From: Sphagnum magellanicum
Lineage: Eukaryota; Streptophyta; Sphagnopsida; Sphagnales; Sphagnaceae
Reading direction: 5' to 3'
Assembly: GCA_021904315.1 (NCBI GenBank)
Contig: CM038912.1
Span: forward strand, 25,270,949-25,334,948
DNA: 64,000 bases
Shown: positions 24,024 to 37,823 of the stretch, piece by piece
Layout: each line of letters begins with the position of its first letter
Position numbering within the stretch: the first letter of the stretch is position 1
Position numbers and translations under genes: made by a program
Notes under the pieces: generated by a model
The model's database searches: none
What the model saw: only the letters and a program-made list of their open reading frames with translations
Told to the model about the DNA's origin: nothing

Positions 24024-27000
24024 TTACAGAGACCTGAGTGTTTGCAGCGTAACCATCACAAACACATACAGTTCTAAAAAGGATTGAAGGGGTTGATGGG
24101 TTCTATAAAGCCAGTGAAGAAGACTTACCTGATTGCAAAGCTCGATACTCTTTGGTGAAATCATCAACCCGAAGAGGATGGGGAGCAAGGCCACATGTGC
24201 GGCACATGCAGACTTCAAGGTACAGAGCTTTTTCAAGAATGCTTAACAGCAAAAGGCAAACATCTTGTACCACCCGATCTTTTGGTTGCCCAGGCCTTCT
24301 TGTGGAAAGTACCTCTGTAGTCACCGCTACCACTTGATCCTATTCCCACACCCCAATTTCCCAGTCAGTAAATCAACTGCCGAAAAGATCATTCATTGGG
24401 GACAAACTCTTGAACAACAGAAACATACAAGGGAAACATAAAAGAGAAAAGCACACCCAGCAGTGACTCTGCACTGCAAACTTGATCAAACATAGGGAAA
24501 GAAAGCCCAGCGATGAATGAAAAGGTTTTTCACTTTGAAAGATTTTCTACCTGCAAACTGTGAAGGACTTCTGGAGAAGGAAGCTCAGGGAATTGATTGT
24601 AATCAATAGGACCACCATCTTCAAACCTCTCAACTGCATGCTGAACTTGCTTGCAAATAAACTTGAGCAGCAAGAGCACCAGTTTGTACACATTTATGGC
24701 CACAAGATCCGAGTATTCTGTACAAAAAGAACTTCCAATGGCATGTACTCCTGTTGACGGTGATGTAGTTCTACTTGGAGGACTGCTTGTAGTTCTACTT
24801 GGAGTGGAGACCAAATCCCTCTTCTCCTCCCCAACAGAAGATCCCATTCCACAGACAGCAAACCATCCTGAGTTACTTCCAACAATGGACGGCCGTTGGT
24901 GTGCAGCTATCTCTTCCTTTCGTACTGGACGACAGCGGATTCCAACATGGGTAGCATGGAAAACACCAGGACGAACTAAGCCCTCCCTCGCAATATAGGC
25001 TAAAAGGTGCAAGCTTGTTTCACAGAACTCCGTCACTGAGTTTGGTAATGCCTGTACCCAGCTTTTTCGATGGCGAGTCAGCTCACCCAATAGTGCAACC
25101 ACATGTTGTGTTTCCTGCAAAGCTCTGGGTGTGGTCTGTGGCTGTTGAAGCTTTGTTTTCTTCCTTCCTTGAGCGTCAAAACTGACAACTGGTGCATGAA
25201 GTGAAGACAAGATGCGCTCCTTCACTGCTCCAAGATAAGTTAATGCACTTTCCACTATCGCACCACCAGCATCATTTTCCCCACAAGACTGCAGAATTGC
25301 AGTTACCACTGCCATTTTCAGCCCCCATAACCACCCTTCTTGCTGCTGCTGCTCCCAATTCTGCCACACACTGAATGGTCCTTCCATACTGCCAGCTATC
25401 ACTCTATTTTCATCCTGAAAATGCTGACTTAGAATGAGCAAGTGTGAGAAAAACCCAGCATTTTGTAACATTTCAGCACCGCCTCTCACCCTTGCAAGAG
25501 ACAAGCAAATGCTCAACACCACTTTTGGATATTCGGAGGTCAAATCAGTGTGCATCCATCGGAGTACTGAGAGAGTTGGAAAATAGTTCTGCAACAGGGC
25601 GAGCCATGTTGAGGGTGCTAGGAAGCTGTTGATCAAAAGATTGATAGCCCCAAGTGCAAGATTTGCATATGCAGGATGCTCAACAGCACTGCAAAGAAGA
25701 GGAAGAAATCCAAGACCAGCTAGAGTTACATCTGCAAATGCATCTGCCATTGCTTGGCCATAACCTCCATTTGGCCCAGCAGAAAGCTCAAATTTGCTGC
25801 CATTCTGTGAGTTCATCAGTTCAAGTGCTACCAAAAGCGCACCCATGAGCCCCTTCACTAAGAGTTCTCCTTGTTGCATAGGATTCACCCCTTGCCCTTG
25901 CGAATCCAAGTGGGTTCTCAGACATCCTGTTGTAGTGCGAACAATTTGAGCACAAACTGCCCATGAAGAAGGTCTTTGAGCAGTTGATGCCACTGCTGCC
26001 ACACGGTTGAAAAACCAGCGAACAAGAATCAGTAGCAAGTGAGCTTGCATGGACATGAAACTGGCCATGAGGTTTGAGACATCTCCAAACAGCCCTGCCG
26101 ACATTACCAAGGCTTCTAATGCTTTGCAAAGCTCCTCGATCGCTTGATCAACATCCTCATCTCTCCACTGAAGATCAGCCGGTACTGGCTCCCCTCCCGG
26201 CTGTTTTCCAGAATTTTGTATTTGCCAAAAGAACCAAACTGTAAGGCATCCAACTACATGGTCGACATAGAGAAAGGATGAATAAACCAAAGCTTTCACT
26301 GCAAAACTCCAAAGAAAGAAAAAGCTTTTGATTGCACTCACCCCTTGTTTATTGAAAATTGAAACAGTGAGCAGAGTAGACCAAGCTCGCAAGGAAGACA
26401 GTTGTGCATGACCCAAGCTCGCCATTGCATTAGCTTGTTGCATGCTATGAACAGCGCTCTCCACTGTTGCGGCAGGCAAGGATGTGAACACTGTATGTGG
26501 CCACCAGTCAATGCCTAACTCTCTCTCAAGTTCATCAGTGTCATAAAAAAAACCATTGCCATATGATGGGTGAAACCCATCACCCAGTGAACTCGGTTTC
26601 TTATTCTGATCCAACAAAATATCCATCTCCTTGTTCAGGAGATATGTTGCCACCTCCTGAAACGACCCACTTGGTACCTGTCGCCCACCTTCAAGCTCCC
26701 CTAGCAGGTGCTGGTAGAGGTCACTCAGCAGCATGATTTGTAGTGACTTTCCATAACTGTGTGTGCAAAAAACAAGGGGCTAAGTAGTTGAAGGAAACTA
26801 AAGTAAATCAACAAACCCATCTGTCTGTGACCAACTGTGATACAGCTCAGCAGAAACTAACTCTGCAAACCAAAGCAGAGATTTCAAAAGAAGGATCATC
26901 ATCATACCTGTAACCTTGGGAAGAATACTGTCCTAACAGTTCTTCAAAGGGCGGGAATTCCAACAGCTACACCCAACCCACAAAACAAAGAGCACCACCA

Positions 27001-30000
27001 CCAGAAACAACAACCAACCAACCAAACTCCTCAAAACTAGAACCACCCAAGGCCAAAAATGGGAATGATATGCCAGTTCGTTTCCAGAAAAGGATTGCAA
27101 TGGGTGGGGGTTCCCTAAAACCGCACCTGTGTAGTCGCCTCCTTCATGCGTTCCAACAAGGTGGCACTCACACCTCGACTGTCGCTATTCAATATCTTCC
27201 CCATCACACCTACAACCAGCAATCGTGCTTCTGCCTGCACATAGGAAGAAAAATGGTTGTTGTGTTGCTTCTTCCACACCCAGGAACAGAAACAGACAAT
27301 CTGTGTTGCAGAGTAAAAACTCAAAACTAGAATACATGGATACCTGTAGCAGAGCAAAGCCCAAAAGAAGATAGTTTCAAGTGGGCAGCAATAGCAGGAA
27401 GAAGGAAGAAAGATATTGTCGTACCTGTGCCCGAAAGAGGACTGCTTTGTCATACAAGCAAAATGCATAGGATTTGAGGATGCAGCTAATTGCTGATGCA
27501 CGTGCCCATTCGCTGACCATTTCCAGAGCACCAGACTCATTTGAAACAATGGGCTTAGCAGCAACTCCGGGCACAGCTTGACCATTTGTTGTTGCTGTCA
27601 TTGTATTGTTGTTGCCACCACCAGTTGCATTATTACTAGCTCCGTTTGAAACAAATGTAGCAGCAGTATCACTACTACTCACAGGGTAAAGGAGGTACTG
27701 CTGTAAGAAAATGTCACAAGCCATGATGGACAGAACAGAAGCTTCACAACGGAACTTGAAGGCATGATCAAGCAGCTCCTGCTTGGTGAAGTCAGTTACA
27801 CTGACACCAAGTGTGGGTGGAGGAGAACTGGAAGTTGATTGGCTGCTGCTGCTGAAAGAGAGGCTTAAGGTAAGAGTTTTCCAGAAATTGGGTCGTGTGC
27901 TGAAAGCTTCAATCACTCGAAGATATTCAATGCCACCTTGCCATAAAGATGCAAGTAGAAATAGAACCCGCGATAGAATGTTTGGATGGCTGTGTAACAA
28001 AGCCCAACACCCATGAGGATGAGAATGCTATCACAAGTCCACAGGGAGATCAGAGTACTGATTGTGAAAGAAAAAGAAAGATATAAAGCAGAGAAAAACA
28101 ACACCACACACACATACACACACCTGTTCACAAGATCCCCAGACTTGCATAAAATATTCCAAAGTGCCTCTAGTACTTCACTTGATGCCTCTTTGTCACC
28201 GGAAGAGGAAGTGCTTGGCTGCTCAGCTGCTGTTGCACTTGTGGTATCCACCACCAGTGCTTGAGAAGATGCAGTCGGCCACAGTAATAGCTCCACCAAC
28301 ACTGGCTGCATAAAAAAAAACCTATGACTATTTAAGGATTCCTTGTGCTTGCAAATTTCTTGAGGGAAACACTACAAGCTAGCTGTAAAAAGATTTACAA
28401 AATACAGCTCTGGAAAGTTCCCATTAATGGTGATAGTATTATGTACATGTAGATCTCTAAATTATTGAGAGATGAAGCCAATGCTCCAATGGGTTTATAT
28501 GACAACAACAAAATTGTGTGTGTTTGAGAAGAGCAAGAATCTGGCAGCATGGGTACCTGGAATTTTACTGCAGCAGTTATGAGGTCAATGACAGCGCAAA
28601 AAACAGCATTGTTGAACAGCCAGTATTCTTCTGACAACAACTGACTCACTGCAGTGCAAAGCATCTTCCTCTGCAAATGGACAAGTTTAGAAATCTATCA
28701 CCCACATCATGCCTTTGCAGTTCTTTCCTGTTTAAATTCAAGCAAAGAGATAGCAATACTATGATCATAGTAAATTTCTGGTGGCTGGGGTTGTGCCAAA
28801 ATACCTGTTCAGGAAAGGTGACATAACTGGCAATACTAATGGGATGTGGTCGGGCTTTTTGTGCTGAAATGCACAAGCTTGTTAACATCTTTGCACTTGC
28901 CAACTGCAGATCCTGTGTGACACCACCCAGAACCCAAAAGAGTTTATTTCACCTTCCAAGTTCCAAATTCCACCAAGATCCAGAATGGAGGAGACTTCCC
29001 CATCAGTGAGTGAAGCTGGAGCTTTCAGATATAAGGTCAGCGCACTTTGTCAAGTTCTGTTATTTTCTTAAGCTTGGGGGGGGGGAGGAAATGGAAAAAA
29101 CTTTGGGGTCAAGTACATACATACCACATTGCGCGAAAAACTCAAGAAGGATGCGATGACAGCAATGACCGATAGTGGGCCAACAAACTTGCGAAACAGA
29201 GATTGCTCCAACAGCGATGTACCCGGATAATTCTGAACATAGCACAACATGATCTGAAACCATGCAACTTAAACAAAGACCAAAGACCTTTGACTTTTGC
29301 AGTTCCTCTTGAAAATGTCACTCTATGCATCTGAGAGAGGGGGATGGAAACAAGGTGAATTCTTAGAGCATAAAATGCAAGAAGCTCTATTGGAGCTATT
29401 GTTTCTAAAACTAGGCTAGAAAAGTCCTGTATCTTCACTTAAAGGACTCACCACACAAGGTGTTTCTGAACAATTAAATCCATTGACAACAAAAGCAATG
29501 ACCCCTGGAAATTGCAAACAAGACATGACTCAGATCCCACTCACTTTGGAAGCAAGACCCATTGTGACATCAAGAAGAACATGGTGCAACAGTAACAAAA
29601 CTTTCTCAAGCGCTTGCTGCACCCATTCGAGCTCCCTTGAGCGCACACGACTAAAATGAAGTTCCTGCAGAAATTGTATTTTAAAAAAAATTAATTAGAC
29701 TTTTTTTTTTTAAAACCCCATCAAAACCTCTCTTTCAATTACAGGTATCTCAAGAAAATCATCTGCTGCTGCTCCTAAATCACAGACGTGAGAGAAGCTT
29801 GCTGGGCAACAAGCTATGATATCCAGACAAACATTCCAAGTTTGGAAGCTCATTTTGCCCTCTTTGCCTTTCGTCTCCAGACGAAGAATGATAAATTTCT
29901 AGAGCCTAGGATCACTGTCATCACCTCACTGAATGCCCACCCAGCATTTACTTGTTGATTGCGATTTTCTGAGTCCTCCATTCCAAGACAAAAAAATTTC

Positions 30001-33000
30001 AGTTGCAAAAATGTCAAAACTTTGACAAGGGATTTGAGGAAACAACTAACCTCCAATGTTGGGGCATCTATGGAGAGTACTTGGAGAAGAACATCTTGAA
30101 TGATTGAATCAAAGAGAAAAGCCTCAAGCAGCACCCTCCGCAAGTTTCCAAACAGTGATTTTGATGATGTTCTGGTTATTGTCATGAGGGCCACCTGCAA
30201 TGCCTACAAGTATGTTCCAACAACAACCAACCCACACCCAAGCTCTAAGTAAACTGCCTTCAGAAAGATCACCATGTCCCTGTATCCTAGTCCTGTAAAT
30301 CCTTTCTCGTTTCAAATGTTCTGATGCATGTGCTTCTGCATTTTTTAAAATTTCAGTTCACTTTGCTTTTGGTTATCTGAGACAGATCTCACTGGAACAA
30401 AACCAAAGCTTGATGATGCAACTAAACCACATGCAACAAATCCTGATGACTATGAACCATGTTACCTCTGTGGTGATTTGCCATCGTTGGTGGGGTTGTT
30501 GGTATTTCCAGTTGCCATGATTCACTAACAGATCCCGCACCACATACATAACCAGCGACGAAAGCACTTCAGAATCCACACCTTTCTCCACCAGTATTTT
30601 GGTCAGGTCCAAAACTGTCACAATCAATTCCTGGCTGCATTATCATCTCAAGAAAAAAAGATGTCCAGAAGAATGAGGAAAACAACAAAAGATCCACACT
30701 GCAACAGAGAAATCTGATCTGAGAACAGAATAGAGCAAAGAAAAGCCAGTTCCTCTGAGTCAACAGAAATTGCTATCTTTCTCAATGAAAGAAATCCTCA
30801 AAAAAATCATTGGGTTTTTTCTTTTTACCTGCAACAATGAGCGGGTAGTCCCCACTACTTTGCTCTGTCTTCAGCAATAGTGCTTGCAAATAGCTCCCAC
30901 CAAATAAGTCCCCGTCACCACTGGAACACCCATACCACCACAAAAGATCACACACATTCTCAAGGAAAGCAAAAAAATGCTTGTACAAAACACACAGCAT
31001 TTTCTTGTGACTCCCCCTGTTCCATAGGTTCAATGGGTCCTTCCATTGTTTGTTCAGATTGTCAGATCTCACATTGTTAGATCTGTTGTTGTTTCACAAC
31101 ACAAGTGTCAAAGGGTGGGTTTGCTTGCATACAGAGAGAGTGAAAAAAGTATGTACCCCAAGGAACTGCTGATAGGTTGGAATAAACTGGTTCTACTCAG
31201 CTCCAGAATAACTTGCTGTGGAGAACTGATGCATCACAACAACAACACTGACCGAATTCAAACATTGCTGAAAGAAAGAGAGAAAATGATCCGAGTGACT
31301 ACTGTGCCTTCTATCAAGAGACAGACAACTGAGCAATCTGGACTAATAGCATTTATCTCAAAGAAAATGGGAAAAAGAAGGCACTTACCAGAGAGCAAAG
31401 GAGCCGAGAATGTGGAGACAGGAGGCAAGCATGACATCACTGTTACTGTTTTGCACTAGGCCATTAATGATAGCACAGATCATGCCCACCACATCAACAC
31501 TGCAACCAACCCATCCATCCAGTTGTACCATTCAGATACCATTCTTTTAGGTGGCGGTTGTGGAACCACGCAAAAGAAAGAAGGAAAACAGAGAGCAGAG
31601 AAATGAAGCAATGAAATGGAAGCAGAAGAAGTGTGGAAAGATCAAAGAACACCCAAATATACATCATTAGTTAGTGTCAGGCACACCTCAATGAACTTTC
31701 CATGCGCCCATCTGATCGAGCTGTAACTGTTGCTACTGCTTCATCCAAATCCAACAGCAACTGTGCCAGTACCTGTTGGAGAGAGGGGAGGGAACTCTAT
31801 CCCAAGTGAGTTCGCAACATTATAAGAGAAACTTCCACCCTTCAAAATTGAACACCATCAAGAGACCATGACATTGTTTCTATAAACTGGTTTTGTATCT
31901 CTTGAGCAACACATTCTGGACATGACACACACTGTCACACCAACCAAAGAGATGACAAAAGTGCCTGATGGGAGAGAGAAGTCTGAGGAACAAATCATCT
32001 TTAGACATTTGCAGAAAAATTGATTCAGAAAAATTTCAACCTTGTTGGCCGACAGCATCTGCTGTAACAGGTCCAAGCTCGCATCAACTTCCTCTAGTTG
32101 ATACTTGCTGCCTGATCGCTGTAGCATTCGAAGCAACAGCACGACAATGCCACAATGCTCACACTAGATTTTTCCCATCAAAACAACCACACACACAATT
32201 AGCAGTGACAAGAATCCTTTTCCATGAAAGAATTTTTGCAGTGACAATACCCACAATTAGCAGGCACCTTGAAGAAACCTAGAAGGCAGATATCTCTCTC
32301 TCCCTTTTACTGCTGCTGCAAGCAAGCAAGCACACCCAACAGCGCTAAGGCATGAAAGGGAGGAGGAGTCATGCAAAGAAGAGAAGAGAAGTGTGTTCAT
32401 ACCTCCCAATGGACGAGACTAACTCGTCCATCAACCACCCTCAGAATACGCCCATAGGTGCCAGGAGGTATGAACAGGCCAGGGGCATCAGGAACCTGAA
32501 GGGCGACAGTAGTTTGCACAATGTCATCTTGCCCATGCATCACAGAGTTTTCGGGATGCTGATAAAAAGACGTAATCTTCACCATCTTGTACAGAAAATC
32601 ATACCTGGGTGCAGCAACAGCAGCAGCAGAAAAGAAACCAGATCACTATCAAAAAACCATTCAATAGCTTGTGCAAATGCATAACATATTGCAAACCAAC
32701 CTTGGCTGATATGACAAGATCTTCAGTTTTAGACCTGACATAACAGAGAGGTAGGTGTTCACAAAACAAAATCCAGGGGGGCTTGGGAGTTCAGTGGTCT
32801 CACACGCATTCAGCAGGCCAAGCTCCTTTACACAGTGCAGCCAGGAGACGCACAAATGACAAGGTCTGGTACGGAAAGTTTTCTCTCAAAGAGAACAACA
32901 GATTCCGAATTGGTCCATCAATAACACTTTCACGATCCCAGAGCTCCAAACAGAGAGACTCCTGCAGTTGAAACGCACAACACAAACTCATGAAAGGAAA

Positions 33001-36000
33001 CAATGAAAGCAGACAAGAAGTGTCATAAAACAACAATGACGACGAGTACTGACCCTGTTTTTCTACTCTCACAGAAACTCTTTTGAATTTCAGAGACATG
33101 GAGAAGCAGAAACAGACAGAAAGAAAAAAATTCAGAGAACAATTTTGTTCTCTATAAATACATATATAACTATGAGATTTGTTCCAAGACCTGGCCACGA
33201 TAAATCTCACAGAAAATGTTGATGATGATATCGTGCATGTCAAACTCAGTCTGCACAAGTTTGACAACAAAATTCAATCACAGGTATGCATCAGTTGACA
33301 AGATTTCTTCTGTAGTAGAAGATGAAGAAAAGAAGACATCCATTAAGCTAATGACGAAGCAACAAGCCCAAAACACCCAAAACAAGAATTGCTCCCAAAA
33401 GGAGACTCCAAAAAAAAGGAAAATTTAAAGCTTCAGCACACCTGGCTTGCAGAGTCATAAGCAGCGAGAAATGCTGCAGTTAACGTCTTCACCACACTCT
33501 TATATCCACCTACTTGCACCTGAACATAAGAGAATCTGATGTAAGTTCTAGACTTACAGAATATACTTACATCAGATTCCTGAAAAAAGTCACTACTTAG
33601 CATTTTCCAACAGATATGTATAATACACTGAATATATACTTACATCAGGTTCCTGAAAAGACTCGCTCTTGAGCATTTCCAAGAGATATGTGTATGCTCC
33701 ACCCTGATATGCCTGACGTGCGTACACTGTATGATCAAGATCCTGCCACACCCAATTGCATTTAAACTTGGTCAGAGATCCAACAATCAGGGCAATCAAA
33801 ATGGAATCAAAACTGTTGGTTATTTCAGGTGAGTACAATTCTTCTGGTTTTCAAGCAGAACAGTGGATGCATTGGCATTGAAGTTGTGTTATCATCTTTC
33901 TTTGACTCTACAGTGCCTCTGTCTGTCTGTCTGTCTGTCTGGTTTTCTTCTTCTGAAAGCCAATGTTCACTCACAGATTTGTGTGAAGAGTGCATGCACC
34001 TGGAGTGGCGATTGGCCGTTCTGGGAAGGAAGGAAGGAGGCGAGGCAGAGAAAAGTAGACCAGCCCAGCAAGAGTGGTGCATACTCCAGGGCTTCAGCTG
34101 GATCCAGCACACCAATGAGCATATCCAACTCCTGAACCTCAGCCACAGAAAAAGTATGACCACCAAGGCTGCATTCCACCCACAAAGCAAACACAACCTG
34201 TCGTCAATGGCACTCCTTTGAGATGACAAGCAGCACAAATGCACCAATCCAACAAAACTACAGAAAAAATGCTAACCCAGAAAAGAAGTTGAAGACAACA
34301 GTTGACACATGGAAATTCACTGCATAAAAAATTGCCAACAGACAGATGTAGAGTGCATCACCAGAGACCCACCTGTAAGAAAAATTCAGGACTACAAACT
34401 AGGAGAAAGAGAAGAGCAGATGAGGGAGGAGGGAAATGCTCCAATCGTGAATCTGCCAACTGAGAAAGCAAAGGAAGAACCTGAAAGGAGTTTCATCATG
34501 GACCATGAGCAAAAGATTTTCCAGATCCAAAGCTTCAATGAGAATGAGCATTGCTTGCTGCCGTACATGCACCACACATCTTGCTGATTCAGGCGTAATA
34601 GATAACCGCTCCCCATAACTGCTTAAGAATACCGTTGCCTGGAAGGAAAATAGAAAAAGACATTTTATTTAACTCTTGCATGTATATGGTTTATCTGTCT
34701 TGCAGTGTACTGACAGACTCAGCTGCATAGTCTGAGAGCAAAAAAGGTGCTGCAACAAGAGGAGTTTTCAGAGACACAAAAACTCAAGAACAAACTCCAT
34801 CTGTCCATTTGCCAAGAAAAGTCCAGGGGTTGAAAGAAAGAAAGAGACAATGTCTAGAAAACCATTCAAAACTCCACCTGGAAAGTCTGAAGCAATTCCT
34901 TGAGGCGTGCTGCCTTGCATGAGTGGAGCGGTTCATAATACAAAAGAAAGAGTATGTCTAGAAGGAGAGTTTGCTCCAGTGCAGTTTCCTCTGCCCAAAA
35001 ACCAGTATACTCACGATCCTGTTGAAACCCAACTCCACCCACCATTCAGAAAAAAACTTTCTTAGTTCCCGAACAAAAACTCTCCAATACCTGTTCTTAT
35101 GCCCATTCAAGACTGTTCAAGACCTGTATCTATGGCCAATCAAGGCTTTTTTCCTTCCCTGTAAGAAAGTGGATAGATAGATAGAAAGATGGAATTTGTT
35201 ACCAGATGCTCAGGTTGTGTAGCAGCAGCCAAGCGCTCCTTAAGACTGGCATAAGTGGCATTTTCCAGACCATCCTTTAGGAGCTGCTTCACCTCCTCAG
35301 ACATGGCCTGATGGGCAATCATAATTTCCCCTTCCTCTGACACTGTTAACAAAACCCATACCTGCAAAGTAAGTTTTCTTCATTTTTTCCAAAGCCTTTG
35401 TACCTGAACTATCCTTATACTTACACCAGTACCCCACAAAGGAATGTCCTTGCTTTCTTTTGTGTCTGCAAGATCAACCTGAAACTCCAAACACCAAATT
35501 AGGCTAAGAGACATTGATGTCCATAGCAAAAAAATGCAGAATATTCATTCATTCAAAGACCAGGAGCAAAAGGAAAAAGTTTTGACTTGCTCTGAAAAGT
35601 AAGAAGAAGGCGCAAGCACTTCAGTAAACATTGGCGCTCCATATAATAAGTCATCATAATCTGGCAACAGGGACAAAATAAAACACATGATGATACCGCA
35701 TTGCTTGCTGTAAGGGAAGTTTCACAAAAGAGAAGAGTTGCAGCCACTTACAGATTGCAGAAAAGAGCGATCTTCAGTCGATGGGATCGCATCACTGGGT
35801 TCCAAAAACCTATCAAGAAGTATATATGCTTGCACTTCATCTAGAACCTGTGAACAAAGTAAAGGAAGAAATCAGGGAAAAAGGGGGAAAAAAGAAAAAG
35901 GCAAAACCTCAGGTTTGTTTCATAAGCGCCAAAACAAAAGCAAACTACATTCATAGTATTTTCAGAGCCAATGAAAGAATAACATAATCAACAGACAGAC

Positions 36001-37239
36001 AAATGACACAAAAAAAAGAAGCAGTGCATGGGGTACACAGTACATACACAGAACTATATCCTTGAGGAGGAAACCAAACCAAGGGTTGTTCAGGGGGATG
36101 AAAACCAAACCAGGTGTTTGCTAACATGCTCAGCAAGTTGGCGCAATGCTGGTTTCACTTCCAATGAATGAGTACTTCCAATGTCAATCTGCGACGCTGA
36201 TAATGCTGCCTTCGATGTTGAATTTGGTGCCTTGAAACCCGACACTGTATTCAACAGCCATTGGTGATGTGCTCTCAGTCTTTGGGCCTGCAAAAAATAG
36301 AATCTTCTCGGTTGTCAATAATAAATAACAATCCTCTAAAATGGGAAGGTGAAATGTCATGCCCCAGCATTGACAACAAAGAACTGTCTGGAAACATGAA
36401 GAGCAAGAGCAATCATCATTGTCATCATGAGCTGGAACACGAACAGCAAGCAAGTGCAATCACCATCATCATGCTCTGGAACATGAAGAGTAAGCAAGCA
36501 GATCATTGTGCACTGGAACATGAAGAAGAGGAATTTGGTCTGGAATTTCCTTTGAATCTGAGTACAATCATCATCATCATCATCATCATCATGGGGTCTG
36601 GTCTAGAATTTTGAAGAAGAGAATTCATTCAGGGATTGAAAGAAGAGCACAAGCAATCCAAGCAATCCACTACTTACTCAGGAATGCTAAGAGCATACCA
36701 ATCTTCGGCAGGAAAAAAGATTTTGGAGGAAGGATTTCAAAGAGGTCTAGGGTTTAGGGTTTAAGAGAGCCATCTCTGTCTCTGTCTCTGTCTCTGTCTC
36801 TCTCTTTCTCTCAAAGACTGCGCTCTCTTTCTTTCAGACTGTCGTCTCTCTGGAAGTGCGTTCTTTCTGAAGACTACTATGCAGAGCTTTTGCTTCATTG
36901 CTGAAAGTTTGCGGAAGAAAACAAAAAGAAAGATTGGAAGGGGAACTGTGCAGGGGACGAGATTTGTGGGGAAGAAGAAGAAGAAGAAGAAAGGAAATGG
37001 GGAAAGAGAAGTACCAGGCGGGAATCGGTTCGGGAGAGTTGTTCTGCTTGTGTGTGAGAGAACCCGTCGTCTTCTTCTTCTACTCTGTCGCGGCGAAGAG
37101 CACCACCACCACCACCACTACCGCCCACTGAACCACATTTGTCGAGCGCGTAGAAGAGTTGCGTGTGCGATTCCCACCACAACTCGCCGCTCACGGCTTT
37201 GGACGATGCTTTCTCGATTGCCAATGCCACACTCGCCAT
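24024..37239 (-). CDS. NUP188: Nuclear pore inner-ring scaffold protein NUP188, about 33 exons
   Basis: Large alpha-solenoid nucleoporin of the inner ring of the nuclear pore complex, seen here as a plant-type NUP188. Exon 1 (37239-37015, MASVALAIEKASSK..ELWW) joins 36287-36111 (AQRLRAHHQWLLNTVS). Further exons lie at about 35847-35752, 35660-35587, 35478-35425, 35361-35203, 35018-34878, 34638-34481, 34197-34000, 33742-33643, 33519-33442, 33258-33198, 32961-32808, 32607-32405, 32167-32041, 31773-31688, 31500-31388, 30920-30832, 30638-30465, 30196-30051, 29808-29731, 29666-29549, 29252-29123, 28914-28803, 28672-28557, 28306-28125, ~28000-27426, 27238-27126, 26968-26908, 26758-26342, 26200-24554, 24339-24129 and 24073-24024. 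Together they encode roughly 2,100 aa, near the family size. Helical, Leu-rich repeats dominate. The middle linker (~27.6 kb) is Ser/Asn-rich. The junction between the fourth and fifth exons did not fit a canonical phase. Starts at 37287 or 37239 are both possible. Confidence 0.85.
26201..26341 (-). other. Stopless 141-nt intron in NUP188 (exitron-like)
   Basis: A GTGAGT donor follows ...FNKQG and an AACAG acceptor precedes PGGEPVPADLQW. The intron is 47 codons long and open in the reading frame, so the flanking exons look like one 734-codon frame. If retained it would insert a very hydrophobic stretch (FFFLWSFAVKALVYSSFLY and more) unlike the rest of the solenoid. Confidence 0.65.
33561..33700 (-). 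repeat. 73-bp tandem duplication of an exon end plus its splice donor
   Basis: The 3' end of the NUP188 exon encoding ...YTYLLEMLKSESFQEPDV and its GTAAGT donor (33633-33700) recurs, degenerate, 73 bases downstream in the intron (33561-33626). The second copy reads YTYLLENAK then a stop, but keeps a GATGTAAGT donor. Next to it, 33532-33546 and 33565-33579 form a perfect 15-base inverted repeat that includes the duplicated donor. Confidence 0.75.
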
Positions 37240-37823
37240 TCCTTCCTCTCTCCCACCCACCACCGCCAAAGACGACGAACACAGCAACCACCCTACAAGA
37301 GGAAGGATACGACTCTTCGTCTATTGCAACAGTGGACTATTTTCAACTACACCCAACAACTAAAACGTCACGACCGACACAACCGCGCGCGCGCTCTCGC
37401 TCGGTCGCTGGCTGTAAAAATGGCGCGAGTTGTTTGAGCGACAGATACCGAGAAGACGTTCATGCCCGACGCCGGTCGTTCGGTTATCGCGATCGGAAAG
37501 GCTTTCTCTCTCTTCAGGCTCCAACGGTCGTCTCGTCTGTGATTCTGGCCGCCGGTGGGTTTGGGTCATCCCGGTGTGCTTCGTGTTCTTCTTGTTCTTT
37601 TTCTTTCTTCTGTTTCATCGGAGCCTTTTCGTGCTGCTGCATCGTCTGCAGAGGAGCTGAAGAATGAGAGTGGTGATGTTTTGTTGTTCACTGCAGGAGC
37701 AGCAGCAGAGAGCCAGATGAGAGAAACAACAAAAGCTCAGCAGCAACAAGGAGCTGCTCTTCTTGCTTGCACTCTTGTCTGATCTCGCAAAGAATGTCCA
37801 GAACAAGAAGAGGAAGATAAACA
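37240..37823. promoter_or_regulatory. Shared head-to-head promoter between NUP188 and the GIY-YIG nuclease
   Basis: Only about 585 bases separate the two divergent start codons. The half nearest NUP188 is CpG-rich (CGCGCGCGCTCTCGCTCGG near 37,384). The other half is T-rich, then purine-rich towards the nuclease start. No TATA box was assigned for either side. A telo-box-like TCTAGGGTTTAGGGTTTAAG lies at 36,747-36,766, inside NUP188 intron 1, and CTGTCT runs follow at 36,775-36,800. Confidence 0.6.

Noticed and set aside
24530..26734. Single 734-codon NUP188 exon
   Set aside because: The apparent continuity is due to a stopless 141-nt intron (26201-26341) with GTGAGT and CAG signals. The inserted residues are out of character for NUP188. 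I list it as two exons, with retention as a finding.
36879..37667. 262-codon plus-strand open frame
   Set aside because: It lies antisense to NUP188 exon 1 and the shared promoter, is made of Lys/Arg, His and Ser/Cys low-complexity runs, and has no domain.
37430..37782. Possible N-terminal extension of the GIY-YIG protein in upstream plus-strand frames
   Set aside because: These frames end before the nuclease start, are out of frame or low complexity, and the Met at 37824 already gives a normal N-terminus for the domain.
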